Shown piece after piece: positions 37,543-46,312 of a stretch of 64,000 nucleotides of DNA. The position numbers and the translations under genes were made by a program. The notes beneath the pieces are model-generated. The model saw only the letters and a program-made list of their open reading frames with translations. It was not told the origin of the DNA and searched no databases. The stretch is from Mycolicibacterium sp. P9-22 (lineage in GTDB: Bacteria > Actinomycetota > Actinomycetes > Mycobacteriales > Mycobacteriaceae). The stretch's first letter is position 1. Every line of letters starts with the position of its first letter. The stretch covers positions 102,971 to 166,970 of the forward strand of contig NZ_NPKP01000014.1 of the NCBI RefSeq assembly GCF_008329585.1, read 5' to 3'.

Positions 37543-37548
37543 ATATTA
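37543..37548 (-). promoter_or_regulatory. -10 element TAATAT, leaderless promoter
   Basis: On the minus strand TAATAT stands 7 nt before the ATG at 37535, matching the SigA -10 consensus and leaderless spacing. Confidence 0.55.
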
Positions 37549-37585
37549 GCCGAGGAACATGGCGTCCCCGAATCGCCAGCTCAGC

Positions 37586-38296
37586 TCAGGCGGCGAGGGG
37601 CAGCTGCGCCGCACGCGCGCGCCGGAACCGGCTCGCGATCAGCCGGATCATGCCCGGGTGGACGCCCAGCGGCTCGCTGACCATATCGGCCCCCGAGGAC
37701 CGCAACCGGTCCTGGAACAGTCCGTCGGCCAGCAGGTAGGAGGCCACCGCAATCTTTCCCCCGTCGCTGCGGGCGCGGGCAGCGGCGACCGCGTCGGCGA
37801 CCGTCGGGGCGCCCGTGGCGGCGTAGCCGAGTTCGACCCGGTCGCCGATGAGCGCGGACAGCATCGCCGCGGTCTGCCGCAGATCCGACTGCGCACTGCG
37901 ATCCGAGGTTCCGGCCGCCGCCAATACGACGGAATCGCCCGGGCGCCAGCCTGATTCGAAGAGCCGGTCGGCGAGTACCCGGACCGTCCCCGGGCACGGA
38001 CCCAGCGGCCTGGTCACCGTGACATCGGGATGGGCACTGGCCAGGACATGGGCGGGGACGTCGACGCGGACGTGATAGCCACCCGCCAGGAACGCGGGTA
38101 CCAATACCGCCGGGCGGTGCCGGGGGAGACGGTCGAGCACCTCGGTCGGGGTCGGGCCGAGCACGTCGACGAACGCGATGTGCACCTCACGGTCGAGCGC
38201 AACGCCGACGCGGCGCGCGAGGTCCTCCACCATGGCGACACCGCCGGGTTTGCGGGTGCCGTGTGCGACGAGCACGGCCGCGGTGTCCCGGTTCAT
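37586..38296 (-). CDS. Sirohydrochlorin chelatase-like protein (CbiX/SirB type)
   Basis: The 236-aa protein has the CbiX/SirB signatures LVAHGTRKPGG, with the metal-binding His, and VPAFLAGGYHVRVDVP, with the second His. The family inserts Fe2+ or Co2+ into sirohydrochlorin. Next to NirB, which needs sirohaem, ferrochelation is the likely task. It is the Rv0259c orthologue. It overlaps the HemD-type regulator by four bases (ATGA), so the two are translated together. Confidence 0.88.
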   Translation of the reverse strand: MNRDTAAVLVAHGTRKPGGVAMVEDLARRVGVALDREVHIAFVDVLGPTPTEVLDRLPRHRPAVLVPAFLAGGYHVRVDVPAHVLASAHPDVTVTRPLGPCPGTVRVLADRLFESGWRPGDSVVLAAAGTSDRSAQSDLRQTAAMLSALIGDRVELGYAATGAPTVADAVAAARARSDGGKIAVASYLLADGLFQDRLRSSGADMVSEPLGVHPGMIRLIASRFRRARAAQLPLAA

Positions 38297-39441
38297 GCCG
38301 CACCCGCCGGGAACTCGTCGACGGCCAGCCGGTACCCGCGTTTGACGACGGTCGACACGATGTTCTTGTCGCCCAATGCCGTTCGGAGCCGCAGCACCGC
38401 GGTCTCCACCGCGTGGGTGTCGGTCCCGCTACCCGGCAGCGCGCTCAGCAGATCGGAGCGCGACACCACCGCGCCCGGGCGGTGGGCCAGCGCCCGGATG
38501 GTGGCCATCCCGGCGGGCGGCAGCTCCTTGACCACCTCGTCGACCAACACGCAGGTGCCGCGGATCTCCAGCAGGTGTCCGGCCACCCGCATCCGGCGGG
38601 ACTGCAACAGCGGCAGTTCGTCGGTGATGTGCCGGGCCAGCGCGCCGAGGCGCATCCGCTCCGGCGCGGAGGTCGGCACGCCGAGACGCACCAGCGGGCG
38701 GGCCGTGATCGGCCCCACGCACATGGCATGCACATTGGTGCGCAGCGCGTCGAGGACGGCCGGCTCCACCCCGAGGTCGCGGGCGCGCAGCAGCAGGGCG
38801 GCAACGGCCGGCGCGGAGGTGAAGCTGACCGCGTCGAACCGCTCCTCGGCGATACCGAGCACCAGCTGATCGAACGGGCCGTTTCGCGGCGCCGGGTTCC
38901 ACCGGTACACCCGGATGGGCACCACATCGGCGCCGGCGGCTCGCAGTTCGTCGAGGAACTCCGGGAACGGATCCCAGTCGTCGTTGGTGCCGTGTAGCTG
39001 GACGGCCACCCGCATCCCGACGATGCCGCCCTCCAACAGATAGTGCAGCAGCTCGCGGGAGGACTCCGACTCCGGTGACCACTCCTCGGGCAGGCCGGCG
39101 GCCCGTAGCGCGCCGGTCGCCTTGGGCCCGCGGGAGACGATGCGGGCCTTGCCCAGTGCCGCGGTCAGTTCATGGGCCAGCCCCCAGCCGTCGGCCGCGG
39201 CGATCCAGCCGCGCAGCCCGATGCCGGTGGTGGCGATGACGATGTCCGGGGGTGTGGCGATCAGGGCTTCGGTGTTGGTCCGCAGCTCGTCATCGTCGGG
39301 CAGCGGCACCATGGTGATGGCGGCCGCGCTCGTCACGGCGGCGCCGCGTCGGGTCAGCAGGGCGCTCAGCTCCTCGGCCCGCCGGGCCGAGGTCACTGCG
39401 ACCCGGAACCCGGTGAGCGGCGCCCAATCAGGTTCGGTCAT
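38293..39441 (-). CDS. Uroporphyrinogen-III synthase-like protein fused to an OmpR-type DNA-binding domain
   Basis: The 382-aa protein has a HemD-like two-lobe domain (about 1-265, RVAVTSARRAEELSALL; DAVSFTSAPAVAALLL) and a C-terminal OmpR/PhoB-type winged helix (about 280-375, VVSRSDLLSAL; VETAVLRLRTALG; VKRGYRLAV). It is the Rv0260c orthologue. The mix suggests a regulator that senses a tetrapyrrole or a HemD-family ligand, controlling nirBD/sirohaem genes. GlnR-linked nitrite regulators of this build are known in actinobacteria; whether it keeps synthase activity is unknown. Confidence 0.88.
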   Translation of the reverse strand: MTEPDWAPLTGFRVAVTSARRAEELSALLTRRGAAVTSAAAITMVPLPDDDELRTNTEALIATPPDIVIATTGIGLRGWIAAADGWGLAHELTAALGKARIVSRGPKATGALRAAGLPEEWSPESESSRELLHYLLEGGIVGMRVAVQLHGTNDDWDPFPEFLDELRAAGADVVPIRVYRWNPAPRNGPFDQLVLGIAEERFDAVSFTSAPAVAALLLRARDLGVEPAVLDALRTNVHAMCVGPITARPLVRLGVPTSAPERMRLGALARHITDELPLLQSRRMRVAGHLLEIRGTCVLVDEVVKELPPAGMATIRALAHRPGAVVSRSDLLSALPGSGTDTHAVETAVLRLRTALGDKNIVSTVVKRGYRLAVDEFPAGAA

Positions 39442-39642
39442 GTCACCTGTGTATTCAGTGCATGTTTCTCGGGTGTTACCTGGCGATTGCGTGGCGGTGT
39501 CAGCGCTGCAGGGGGCCGGGAAGAGAGCACGGCGGGCATGAGATCAGACGCTAGAAGGGCAATGTTGCACGATCGTCGCTCGCGATAACCCGGCAGTGAA
39601 TTTCCGCTCACCACCAACGGTGCCGAGCTGTGAGGTGCCGGC

Positions 39643-40239
39643 CTACCAGACGTCACCGTCGCGCCAGTCGCAGGTCAGGTCCTCGGAGGTGTCCAGGTCG
39701 ACATTGACCGGCAGCACGTAGACCCCGCCGTCATCGTCGGGGGTGCGGGTGATGCCCGTCGGCGCCAGCACCGAGGTCGGGCCGGTCCACTGCTGCCAGC
39801 CGCGCGGCAGGTAGAGCGCCAGCCCGGCCTCCGACGCTCCGAGGGCGCCCAGTTGGTAGGCGCCGCGCAGCACCTGTTCGAGTGCGTCCATGACGGCGGT
39901 GGCCAGCCCCTGCCCACGCCAGTCCTCCCGGACCGCGACGGCCTCGATGTAGCCGCAGCGCAGCGCCGCACCGCGGTAGAGCAACCGGCGCTGCACGACA
40001 GCACCGTGGGCGATGATGGCGCCGCGGTGGCCGATGAGTGCATGCATACCGCCCAGCGCGTGCTCCCAATCGGCGTCGTCGAACGCCCCGTCGGGATCGC
40101 CTTCCCCGTCGGCCCGGAAGGCGTCGACGACCATCCGGTGGGCGTCAGCGCGCGTCTCGGCGTCCAGATCGGCGGTGTGGATCAGGCGGGCGGTGTGAAC
40201 TTCCCGCACCGCACCCTGGCCGTGGCTGTGACTGCGCAC
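39643..40239 (-). CDS. aac(2'): Aminoglycoside 2'-N-acetyltransferase, AAC(2')-I
   Basis: The 198-aa GNAT enzyme matches the chromosomal mycobacterial AAC(2')-I family throughout: HTARLIHTADLD, WEHALGGMHALIGH, RCGYIEAVAVREDWRGQGLA (acetyl-CoA binding), LDTSEDLTCDWRDGDVW. It acetylates the 2' amino group of aminoglycosides such as gentamicin; the native role may be in cell-wall metabolism. It starts at GTG 40239, and an internal GTG ten codons later is also possible. It is the Rv0262c orthologue; the narK3 gene that precedes it in M. tuberculosis is missing here. Confidence 0.93.
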   Translation of the reverse strand: MRSHSHGQGAVREVHTARLIHTADLDAETRADAHRMVVDAFRADGEGDPDGAFDDADWEHALGGMHALIGHRGAIIAHGAVVQRRLLYRGAALRCGYIEAVAVREDWRGQGLATAVMDALEQVLRGAYQLGALGASEAGLALYLPRGWQQWTGPTSVLAPTGITRTPDDDGGVYVLPVNVDLDTSEDLTCDWRDGDVW

Positions 40240-40272
40240 AAGTGCGTTTCTACCACCAATTCGGGGTAGAGA

Positions 40273-41151
40273 TCAGAACGGCCGCCGCGGCCGCGACCAG
40301 TGCAGCCGCACCGTCTGCCCGGGCCTGGTCTGCCCCAGCTTGTCGATGTCCTCGTCGGTCACCACCCCGATGACCGGATACCCCCCGGTCACCGGATGGT
40401 CGGGTCCCAGGATCACCGGAAATCCGTTGGGCGGGACCTGTATCGCACCGCGGGTGGCGCCCTCGCTGGGCAACTGTCGATCGGGCCAGCGGTACTCCAG
40501 CGGCATGCCGACCAGTCGCATCCCGACCCGGTCGCTGCGGTTGGTCACCTGCCAGTTGGTGCGGATCAGGATGTCCGGGTCGACAAACCAGTCGTCGCGC
40601 GGGCCGGGCACCACCTGCAGTTCGAGGATGTCGGGTTCGATGGTGCCGACCGGCGCCTGATCCAGCTCGGGAAAGTCCGCGGTGTGCTCACCCACGGGCA
40701 GCAGATCGCCCGCCTGCAGCGGTGCAGGCCCGATGCTGGACATCACGTCATAGCTGCGCGACCCGAGCACGGGTTCGACGTCGATCCCGCCGCGCACCGC
40801 CAGGTAGCTGCGCAACCCGGAATGTGGAGAGCCCAGCGATATCACCTCACCTTCGTGGGCGTAGTGAATACTGTTGGTGCCGAACGGAATTCCGTTGACC
40901 GCGGGATCGGTGTCGGCGCCGGTCACCGCGATGGTGACGTCGCCGCCGTGCACCCGCGCCGAGAAGCCGCCGAAGGTGACCTCGACGGTGGCCCGTTCGC
41001 CGGGGTTGGCGACCAGCCGGTTGGCCAGCGTGTGCGCGCGGCGGTCCGCCGCGCCGGAGCGGGTCACGCCCATGTGGGCCAGGCCGGGACGGCCCAGGTC
41101 TTCGACGAGGGCCAGCGGCCCGGTGCGCAGGACTTCCAGCGTGATGCTCAT
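40273..41151 (-). CDS. pxpC: 5-oxoprolinase subunit C (allophanate hydrolase subunit 2-like)
   Basis: The 292-aa protein has the KipA/PxpC pattern VEDLGRPGLAHMGVTRSGAAD at the N-terminus, LRSYLAVRGG and the C-terminal ILGPDHPVTGGYPVIGVV. With PxpB and PxpA it opens 5-oxoproline to glutamate at the cost of ATP. ATG 41151 follows GAGGAGA. It lies 61 bp after pxpB. No pxpA is present in this window. Confidence 0.9.
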   Translation of the reverse strand: MSITLEVLRTGPLALVEDLGRPGLAHMGVTRSGAADRRAHTLANRLVANPGERATVEVTFGGFSARVHGGDVTIAVTGADTDPAVNGIPFGTNSIHYAHEGEVISLGSPHSGLRSYLAVRGGIDVEPVLGSRSYDVMSSIGPAPLQAGDLLPVGEHTADFPELDQAPVGTIEPDILELQVVPGPRDDWFVDPDILIRTNWQVTNRSDRVGMRLVGMPLEYRWPDRQLPSEGATRGAIQVPPNGFPVILGPDHPVTGGYPVIGVVTDEDIDKLGQTRPGQTVRLHWSRPRRPF

Positions 41152-41212
41152 GCGATCTCCTCGCAGGCTCGGGTCTCGCATGACGATTGTTGATTCGCTC
41201 CGCAAGCGTCGC

Positions 41213-41872
41213 TCATGAGATCTCCCGGAACGCGACGGTCATCCCCGGTGTCAGCAGGGCGGGTTTCTCTCGTGTGACGTCGAACAGCGCGGCATCGGTG
41301 CGGCCGATCAACTGCCAGCCGCCGGGGGATTCGCGCGGGTAGACGCCGCTGAACTCGCCGGCCAGCGCCACCGATCCGGCGGGCACCCGGGTGCGCGGCT
41401 CGTCGCGGCGAGGTACCTGCAGGCGGGGGTCCCCGCCGACCAGATACGCGAATCCCGGTGCGAAACCACCGAATCCGACCCGCCACAGGCTGCCGGTGTG
41501 CGCGGCGACCACCTCGGCGACGCTCAACCCGGTGAGTTCGGCCACGGCGTCGAGGTCTTCGCCGTCGTAGGTCACCTCGATGACCACGTCGGGTTCATCG
41601 GCCGTTTTGCCCTCGGCGACGGACTGTTCGGGGCGCAGTTTCCCGAGCCGTTGCCGGGTCGGGGCGAGATAGCGCGGTCCGTCGAGCTTCACCAGGACCG
41701 TGCGCGAGGCCGGCACGATATCGAGTACGCCCGGGAGACCCGCCTTCTGCAGGGTGTCGGTCCATGCCAGTACCTCGGCGGTGCTGTCGAACTCGAGCAG
41801 CAGCGCCTGGTCGCCATAGTCGTGAACGGTGCCCAGTGCGCCGGGCGCCTTGATTTCCGTTGTCAGGCTCAT
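41213..41872 (-). CDS. pxpB: 5-oxoprolinase subunit B (allophanate hydrolase subunit 1-like)
   Basis: The 219-aa KipI/PxpB protein has HDYGDQALLLEF, VPASRTVLVKLDG, GFGGFAPGFAYLVGGDP and GEFSGVYPRESPGGWQLIGRT. It is the partner of PxpC encoded immediately downstream and the Rv0264c orthologue. In some species the pair has been annotated as kinase inhibitors of sporulation (KipI/KipA), but no sporulation occurs here. Confidence 0.9.
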   Translation of the reverse strand: MSLTTEIKAPGALGTVHDYGDQALLLEFDSTAEVLAWTDTLQKAGLPGVLDIVPASRTVLVKLDGPRYLAPTRQRLGKLRPEQSVAEGKTADEPDVVIEVTYDGEDLDAVAELTGLSVAEVVAAHTGSLWRVGFGGFAPGFAYLVGGDPRLQVPRRDEPRTRVPAGSVALAGEFSGVYPRESPGGWQLIGRTDAALFDVTREKPALLTPGMTVAFREIS

Positions 41873-41946
41873 CTACCGAAGCTACCGCCGAGTAAGTTGA
41901 ATCTCGAGGGCTCTGCGAGCTTTGCCAGAGGAGCCTTAAGCGTGTC

Positions 41947-42636
41947 TCACACAGCGGGCTGGTACGTCGGCTCGCGACGCTTGATCACCGCTATCACCCG
42001 GTAGGTCACCGGCAGCATGACGATCTCGATCACCGTCTTGTACAGCCAGCCCAGCGCGGTGTAGACCACGAAATCGTGGAAGCTGGTGATGCCGATCGCG
42101 TTGGCGGCGATGGCGCAGAACACCAGCGTGTCGCCGAGCTGGCCACCGAAGGTGGAGCCGATCAGCCGGGCCCACAGGTGCTTCTCCTTGGTGCGTTCCT
42201 TGATCTTGACCACCAGCCAGGCGTTGATGGTCTGGCCGACGAGGAAGCCGGCCAGCCCGGCCACGATCAGCTGGGTGTAGGCGTGCACGACGTTCTCGAA
42301 GTGCGGCTGGTTGACGTAGAAGTCGGCGGCCGGCAGATAGATGGTCACCCAGAACGCCGCCGCGGCCAGCGCGTTCATGCCGAAGCCGAGCAGGATCGCC
42401 TTGCGGGCGGCCTTGAAGCCGTACACCTCGGAGAGCACGTCGCCGATCACGTAGGTCAGCGGGAAGACGATGAAGCCGCCGTCGGTGATGATCGGGCCGA
42501 ACGCGACGCCCTTGGTGGCGGTGACGTTGGAGATGATCACCAGGGCGGTGAAGACGGCGACGAGGACCGGATAGTAGGCCGAACCGACCTGGGCAAACGA
42601 CGGTCGCTGTTCGGGGGAATCGGTCAGGCTGCTCAC
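41947..42636 (-). CDS. Queuosine-precursor transporter (YhhQ/VUT family)
   Basis: The 229-aa membrane protein has six helices and the family signature FPLTYVIGDVLSEVYGFKAARK. YhhQ-type proteins import queuosine precursors such as preQ0/preQ1. GTG start 42636. It stands only 12 bp after the siderophore-binding lipoprotein gene, an unrelated function, and no preQ1 riboswitch is visible upstream. Confidence 0.88.
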   Translation of the reverse strand: MSSLTDSPEQRPSFAQVGSAYYPVLVAVFTALVIISNVTATKGVAFGPIITDGGFIVFPLTYVIGDVLSEVYGFKAARKAILLGFGMNALAAAAFWVTIYLPAADFYVNQPHFENVVHAYTQLIVAGLAGFLVGQTINAWLVVKIKERTKEKHLWARLIGSTFGGQLGDTLVFCAIAANAIGITSFHDFVVYTALGWLYKTVIEIVMLPVTYRVIAVIKRREPTYQPAV

Positions 42637-42648
42637 CGGGACATCTTG

Positions 42649-43593
42649 TCAGGCCAATGCGGTGCGCAGCATCGGCGGCAGCTGATCGGCGACCAACGGC
42701 AGCGACAGCGGCGAGGAGAAGGCGATCGCTGCGGCCAGATCGCGGCCGGTGAACACGTTGCGGGCGCCCTGCTGCGCGATCATCGGGTCGGCCGCCAGCG
42801 CCGCGGTCTCCGCGTCATCGGCGGCCCAGATCAGCACGTCCGCACCGGCCAGCACCTCGGCCATCCGGTCGCGCGGCACCGTCGCGTCGACCTCCGGTAT
42901 CTCGAAGCCCATCTGGGTGAGGAACTCGGTGCGCCAGCCGGCCGGGGTGGTCACCAGGTCGCCGCCGTCCAGGCTGCCCTGCAGCAGCAGCGCCCGCTTG
43001 CCCTTGAACGCCGGCGTCTCGGTGCCCAGCGTGCTGAACCTGGTGTCGATATCGGCGATGAGCTGCTGCATCTGATCGTGTTTGAACACGGCCGCGCCGA
43101 TGGCCGTGGCCTGGTCCTTCCACGGCTCGAAGAACGCGTCCTGGCCGGCCTGCGCGATGGTCGGCGCGACATTGGACAACCGGGTGTAGGTGTCCTGATC
43201 GAGGCCGGCGTTGGCGGCGATGATCAGATCCGGGTTGAGCGCGGTGATCGCCTCGAAGTTGATGCCCCCGTCGAGGTTGAGGACCGCCGGCTGCGCGGTG
43301 CCGAGCGCGGGGACCGCCCACGGCCACACCGCAAAAGGCTGCCCGCCGAACCATTCGGTGACCCCGACCGGGACCACGCCGACGGCCAACAGGCAATCCT
43401 GACCGGTCAGTCCGGCGCTGACCACCCGGGTGGGCGGGGCGGGAACCTTGGTCTCCCCGAACGCATGGTCGACGGTGACGGAGCCGTCGTCGGCGATGGT
43501 GCCGGGCGGGTCGGATCGGCACGCGGTCACCACGGCCGCGGAACCCGCGGCAAGCGCCATCAGGAAACCCCGCCGGGACCAGGATGTCGGCAC
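42649..43593 (-). CDS. Iron-siderophore substrate-binding lipoprotein (FecB2/Rv0265c type)
   Basis: The 314-aa protein starts with a twin-arginine signal SWSRRGFLMALAAG and a lipobox VVTAC, so it should be Tat-exported and lipid-anchored. The rest is a type III periplasmic binding protein (RVVSAGLTGQDCLLAVGVVPVG, INFEAITALNPDLIIA). It probably captures ferric siderophores or haem. It starts 16 bp after the ATPase of the sulfonate-type transporter but is of a different ABC class; the matching FecCD permease is not here. Confidence 0.88.
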   Translation of the reverse strand: MPTSWSRRGFLMALAAGSAAVVTACRSDPPGTIADDGSVTVDHAFGETKVPAPPTRVVSAGLTGQDCLLAVGVVPVGVTEWFGGQPFAVWPWAVPALGTAQPAVLNLDGGINFEAITALNPDLIIAANAGLDQDTYTRLSNVAPTIAQAGQDAFFEPWKDQATAIGAAVFKHDQMQQLIADIDTRFSTLGTETPAFKGKRALLLQGSLDGGDLVTTPAGWRTEFLTQMGFEIPEVDATVPRDRMAEVLAGADVLIWAADDAETAALAADPMIAQQGARNVFTGRDLAAAIAFSSPLSLPLVADQLPPMLRTALA

Positions 43594-43609
43594 GTCGTGA
43601 GCGTAACCG

Positions 43610-44368
43610 CTACGAGTTGACGCCGAGTGCTCTCAGCAAGGCTTCGCGGTGGGCCACGAACCGCGGATTGCGGTAGGTGCGCTCGCCGTCGTCGTGGAAG
43701 TCGAGGTCCCGGTCGGCGACGAACCGACCGTTGTCCAGCACCAGCACCCGGTCGGCCAAGGTGACCGCTTCGTCCACATCGTGGGTGACCAGCAGGACAC
43801 CGGGCCGGTATTTGGCGCACAGATCCTCCAGTAGCGCGTGCATCCGGATACGGGTCAGCGCGTCGAGCGCGCCGAACGGTTCATCGGCCAGCAGCAGTGC
43901 GGGGTTGCGCACCAACGAGCGGGCCAGCGCGACCCGCTGCTGCTCACCACCGGACAGTTCGTAGGGCCATGCCCGTTCCCGGCCGGGCAGTCCGACATCG
44001 GCGAGCACCGCCGAACCACGTTGCGCGGCATCACCTCCGGTCAGGCCGAGGGTGACGTTGTCGAGCACGCGGGCCCAGGGCAGCAACCGGGAATCTTGGA
44101 ACACCACCGAGACGTCGCGGGAGACGAACAGGTCGCCGTCGCCGGCCACACCGTGGTCCAGGCCGGCCAACGCCCGCAGCAGGGTGCTCTTGCCGGAACC
44201 GCTGCGGCCCAGCAGGGCGACGAACTCGCCCCGGCGGATGGTCAGATTCACCGCGTCCAGGACGGCCGTGTCACCGAACGACCGGGTCAGCCCGCGCACC
44301 ACGGCGACGGGATCGCCGTAACGCGAGGCGGTTTCGGCGGGGGTCAGTTCCCCAGTGCGCGTCGCCAT
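43610..44368 (-). CDS. ABC transporter ATP-binding protein (SsuB/TauB type)
   Basis: The 252-aa ATPase has Walker A GRSGSGKST, the Q-loop FQDSRLLPW, the signature LSGGEQQRVALARSLV, Walker B LLLADEPFGALD and the switch His in THDVDEA. It energises the permease whose gene overlaps it by 25 bp. The upstream frame is open, but the homology begins near ATG 44368. The SsuB/TauB type carries sulfonates or taurine. Confidence 0.9.
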   Translation of the reverse strand: MATRTGELTPAETASRYGDPVAVVRGLTRSFGDTAVLDAVNLTIRRGEFVALLGRSGSGKSTLLRALAGLDHGVAGDGDLFVSRDVSVVFQDSRLLPWARVLDNVTLGLTGGDAAQRGSAVLADVGLPGRERAWPYELSGGEQQRVALARSLVRNPALLLADEPFGALDALTRIRMHALLEDLCAKYRPGVLLVTHDVDEAVTLADRVLVLDNGRFVADRDLDFHDDGERTYRNPRFVAHREALLRALGVNS

Positions 44369-45216
44369 GACAGGGCCCTTCTCTCGATGGCGCGCACGAT
44401 GTAGTCGCCGGTGAGCCCGAACACTGCGTACACCACCAGGCCGACCACCACGATGTCCAGTTGCCCGTACAGCCGGGCCTGGGTCATCAGATAGCCGATG
44501 CCCTGGGTCGCGTTGACCTGTTCCACGACCACCAGGGCCGTCCAGGAGATGGTGACGGCCAGCCGCAGCCCGGTGAAAAACCCGGGCAGTGCACCGGGGA
44601 TGGCGACCTTGCGGATGAACTGGGTGCGCGACAAGCCGACGGTCTCGGCCAGTTCGACGTGGCGCAGATCCACCCCTTTGAGTTGTGCGGTGGTGTTGAT
44701 GTACACCGGGATCAGCACACTGGTGGCGATGATGATGATCTTCATCGTGTCGCCGATGCCGAACCAGATGATGGCCAGCGGGATGATCGCCAGCGTCGGC
44801 ACCGCACGCTTGACCTGGATGGGCCCGTCGACGACGGCTTCGCCGATGCGGCTGAGCCCCGAGATGAGCGCCAACGCCAGTCCGAGCGTCACACCGATCA
44901 CCAGCGAGACCGAGGCCAGTTTCAGGGAGGCCAGGATGTTGGTGGGTAAGCGGCCATCGGCCCACAATTCGCCTGCGGTGCGGCCGATCTCGAACGGGTG
45001 CGGCAGCGTGCCGGGATCGAGGATGCCCAGCTCGGAGGTGACGAACCAGATGGCCACCAGCAGCAGCGGGCCGATCGCCAGCGCGGCGGGGATGTTGCGG
45101 CCCGGCCCGAGTCGTCTGCCCCGGGTCGTCCCCGAGCGGTGCTCCAGGTTCGGATAGTCCCGCAACGTAGCGGTGGTGGTGTCCTTGCCGGGTGCCACGG
45201 TCTGGGTACTGGTCAT
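44344..45216 (-). CDS. ABC transporter permease (SsuC/TauC type)
   Basis: The 290-aa protein has six membrane helices and the EAA loop AETVGLSRTQFIRKVAIPGALPG, which docks the ATPase. SsuC-type permeases import aliphatic sulfonates. It lies 19 bp after the binding-protein gene on the same strand and overlaps the ATPase gene. Confidence 0.9.
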   Translation of the reverse strand: MTSTQTVAPGKDTTTATLRDYPNLEHRSGTTRGRRLGPGRNIPAALAIGPLLLVAIWFVTSELGILDPGTLPHPFEIGRTAGELWADGRLPTNILASLKLASVSLVIGVTLGLALALISGLSRIGEAVVDGPIQVKRAVPTLAIIPLAIIWFGIGDTMKIIIIATSVLIPVYINTTAQLKGVDLRHVELAETVGLSRTQFIRKVAIPGALPGFFTGLRLAVTISWTALVVVEQVNATQGIGYLMTQARLYGQLDIVVVGLVVYAVFGLTGDYIVRAIERRALSWRRALGN

Positions 45217-45235
45217 TGTCGTCTCCCCGTTTCGG

Positions 45236-46303
45236 CTACTGCTTGGCTGGGCTCGGCAGCGGGGCGTCCGGTGTCAGGTCGGCGAAACGGAAGTCGTACT
45301 CGTCCCTGGCTTTCAGGTCTTTGCCGGCGAACGCTCCCGCGTCCTGCAGCAGGTCGATGGTCTCCTGCTGGATGCCGATGGTCTCGTCGGTGAATCCGGG
45401 CACGCTGCTCGATCCGTCGGACTCCGCGATCACCTTGGCATCTTCGGGCGTCACGTTCTGATCCTTGATCAGGTACTCCTGCTCCCAGACATCCTTGTGC
45501 TCGTTGAGCCACTTCTCGGCGCGATACCAGCGGATGACGAACTCACGGATCGCGGCGGCCTGGGCGGCATTGCCGAGCGCCTCGTTGCTGGCGTACACGT
45601 AGTAGAGGCCGGGGTTGGCGCCCGGTGCGTTCGGAATCTCCTTGCTGCCCTTGCCTTCGGTGGAGGCCAGGTACCGGAACCGGTCGGGCTGCTTGAGCAC
45701 CGCGGCGTCGACCTGGTTGGCGCGCAGACCGTCGGCGAACTCGGCGAGCCCGAGGTTCACCGGCTCGACGTCCTTGATATCCAGGCCGACCGACTTCAGG
45801 TTGCGCAGCACGATCGCCTGCTGTGCGGTGCCCTCGTTGATCGCGATCTTCTTGCCGGCCAGGTCGTTCAGCGTTTCGATGCCGGAATCCGGCGCGGTGG
45901 CCAGCGTCGACCCCGGCCCGTCGTAGCGCACCGCGCCGACGATCGGCACGCCGGCGTCGGAGTACTGGGCCAGGATGGGCGGCACATCGCCGACCCGGCC
46001 GAGCTGGGCGTTGCCCGAGCGGATCGCCTCCAGCCGCAGCGGCCCGCTGCTGAAGTTGGCGTAGGTGACGTCGGCGCTGAGCAGTTCCTGCTCGCCGGAG
46101 AGCGCGAACAGCGTCTTGAGGCGATTGGCGTCATCGGCGACGACGAGCTTGGTGCCCGGTGGCACGTCGATGGGCAGCGCGGCATCGGGGGTGAGCGCCG
46201 CGCCGGCTGCGGTGTCGGGGTCGGCCGAACTGCAGGCGGTCAACGTCCCGGCGGTCACCGCGGTGACGATCACGACCCGGAACAGGGTGGACAACGTGCG
46301 CAT
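45236..46303 (-). CDS. ABC transporter substrate-binding lipoprotein (SsuA/TauA type)
   Basis: The 355-aa protein has a lipoprotein signal peptide ending GTLTACSS (Cys24) and an NMT1/SsuA-like periplasmic-binding fold (RSGNAQLGRVGDVPPILA; LAGKKIAINEGTAQQ). It should bind a sulfonate or related sulfur or amine compound outside the membrane. It is 9 bp after the flavin monooxygenase gene. Confidence 0.9.
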   Translation of the reverse strand: MRTLSTLFRVVIVTAVTAGTLTACSSADPDTAAGAALTPDAALPIDVPPGTKLVVADDANRLKTLFALSGEQELLSADVTYANFSSGPLRLEAIRSGNAQLGRVGDVPPILAQYSDAGVPIVGAVRYDGPGSTLATAPDSGIETLNDLAGKKIAINEGTAQQAIVLRNLKSVGLDIKDVEPVNLGLAEFADGLRANQVDAAVLKQPDRFRYLASTEGKGSKEIPNAPGANPGLYYVYASNEALGNAAQAAAIREFVIRWYRAEKWLNEHKDVWEQEYLIKDQNVTPEDAKVIAESDGSSSVPGFTDETIGIQQETIDLLQDAGAFAGKDLKARDEYDFRFADLTPDAPLPSPAKQ

Positions 46304-46312
46304 GTCGGACTC

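Noticed and set aside
41873..41946. preQ1 riboswitch for the queuosine transporter
   Set aside because: This gap lies downstream of the transporter gene; upstream only 12 bp separate it from the previous gene. The weak hairpin here looks more like a terminator.
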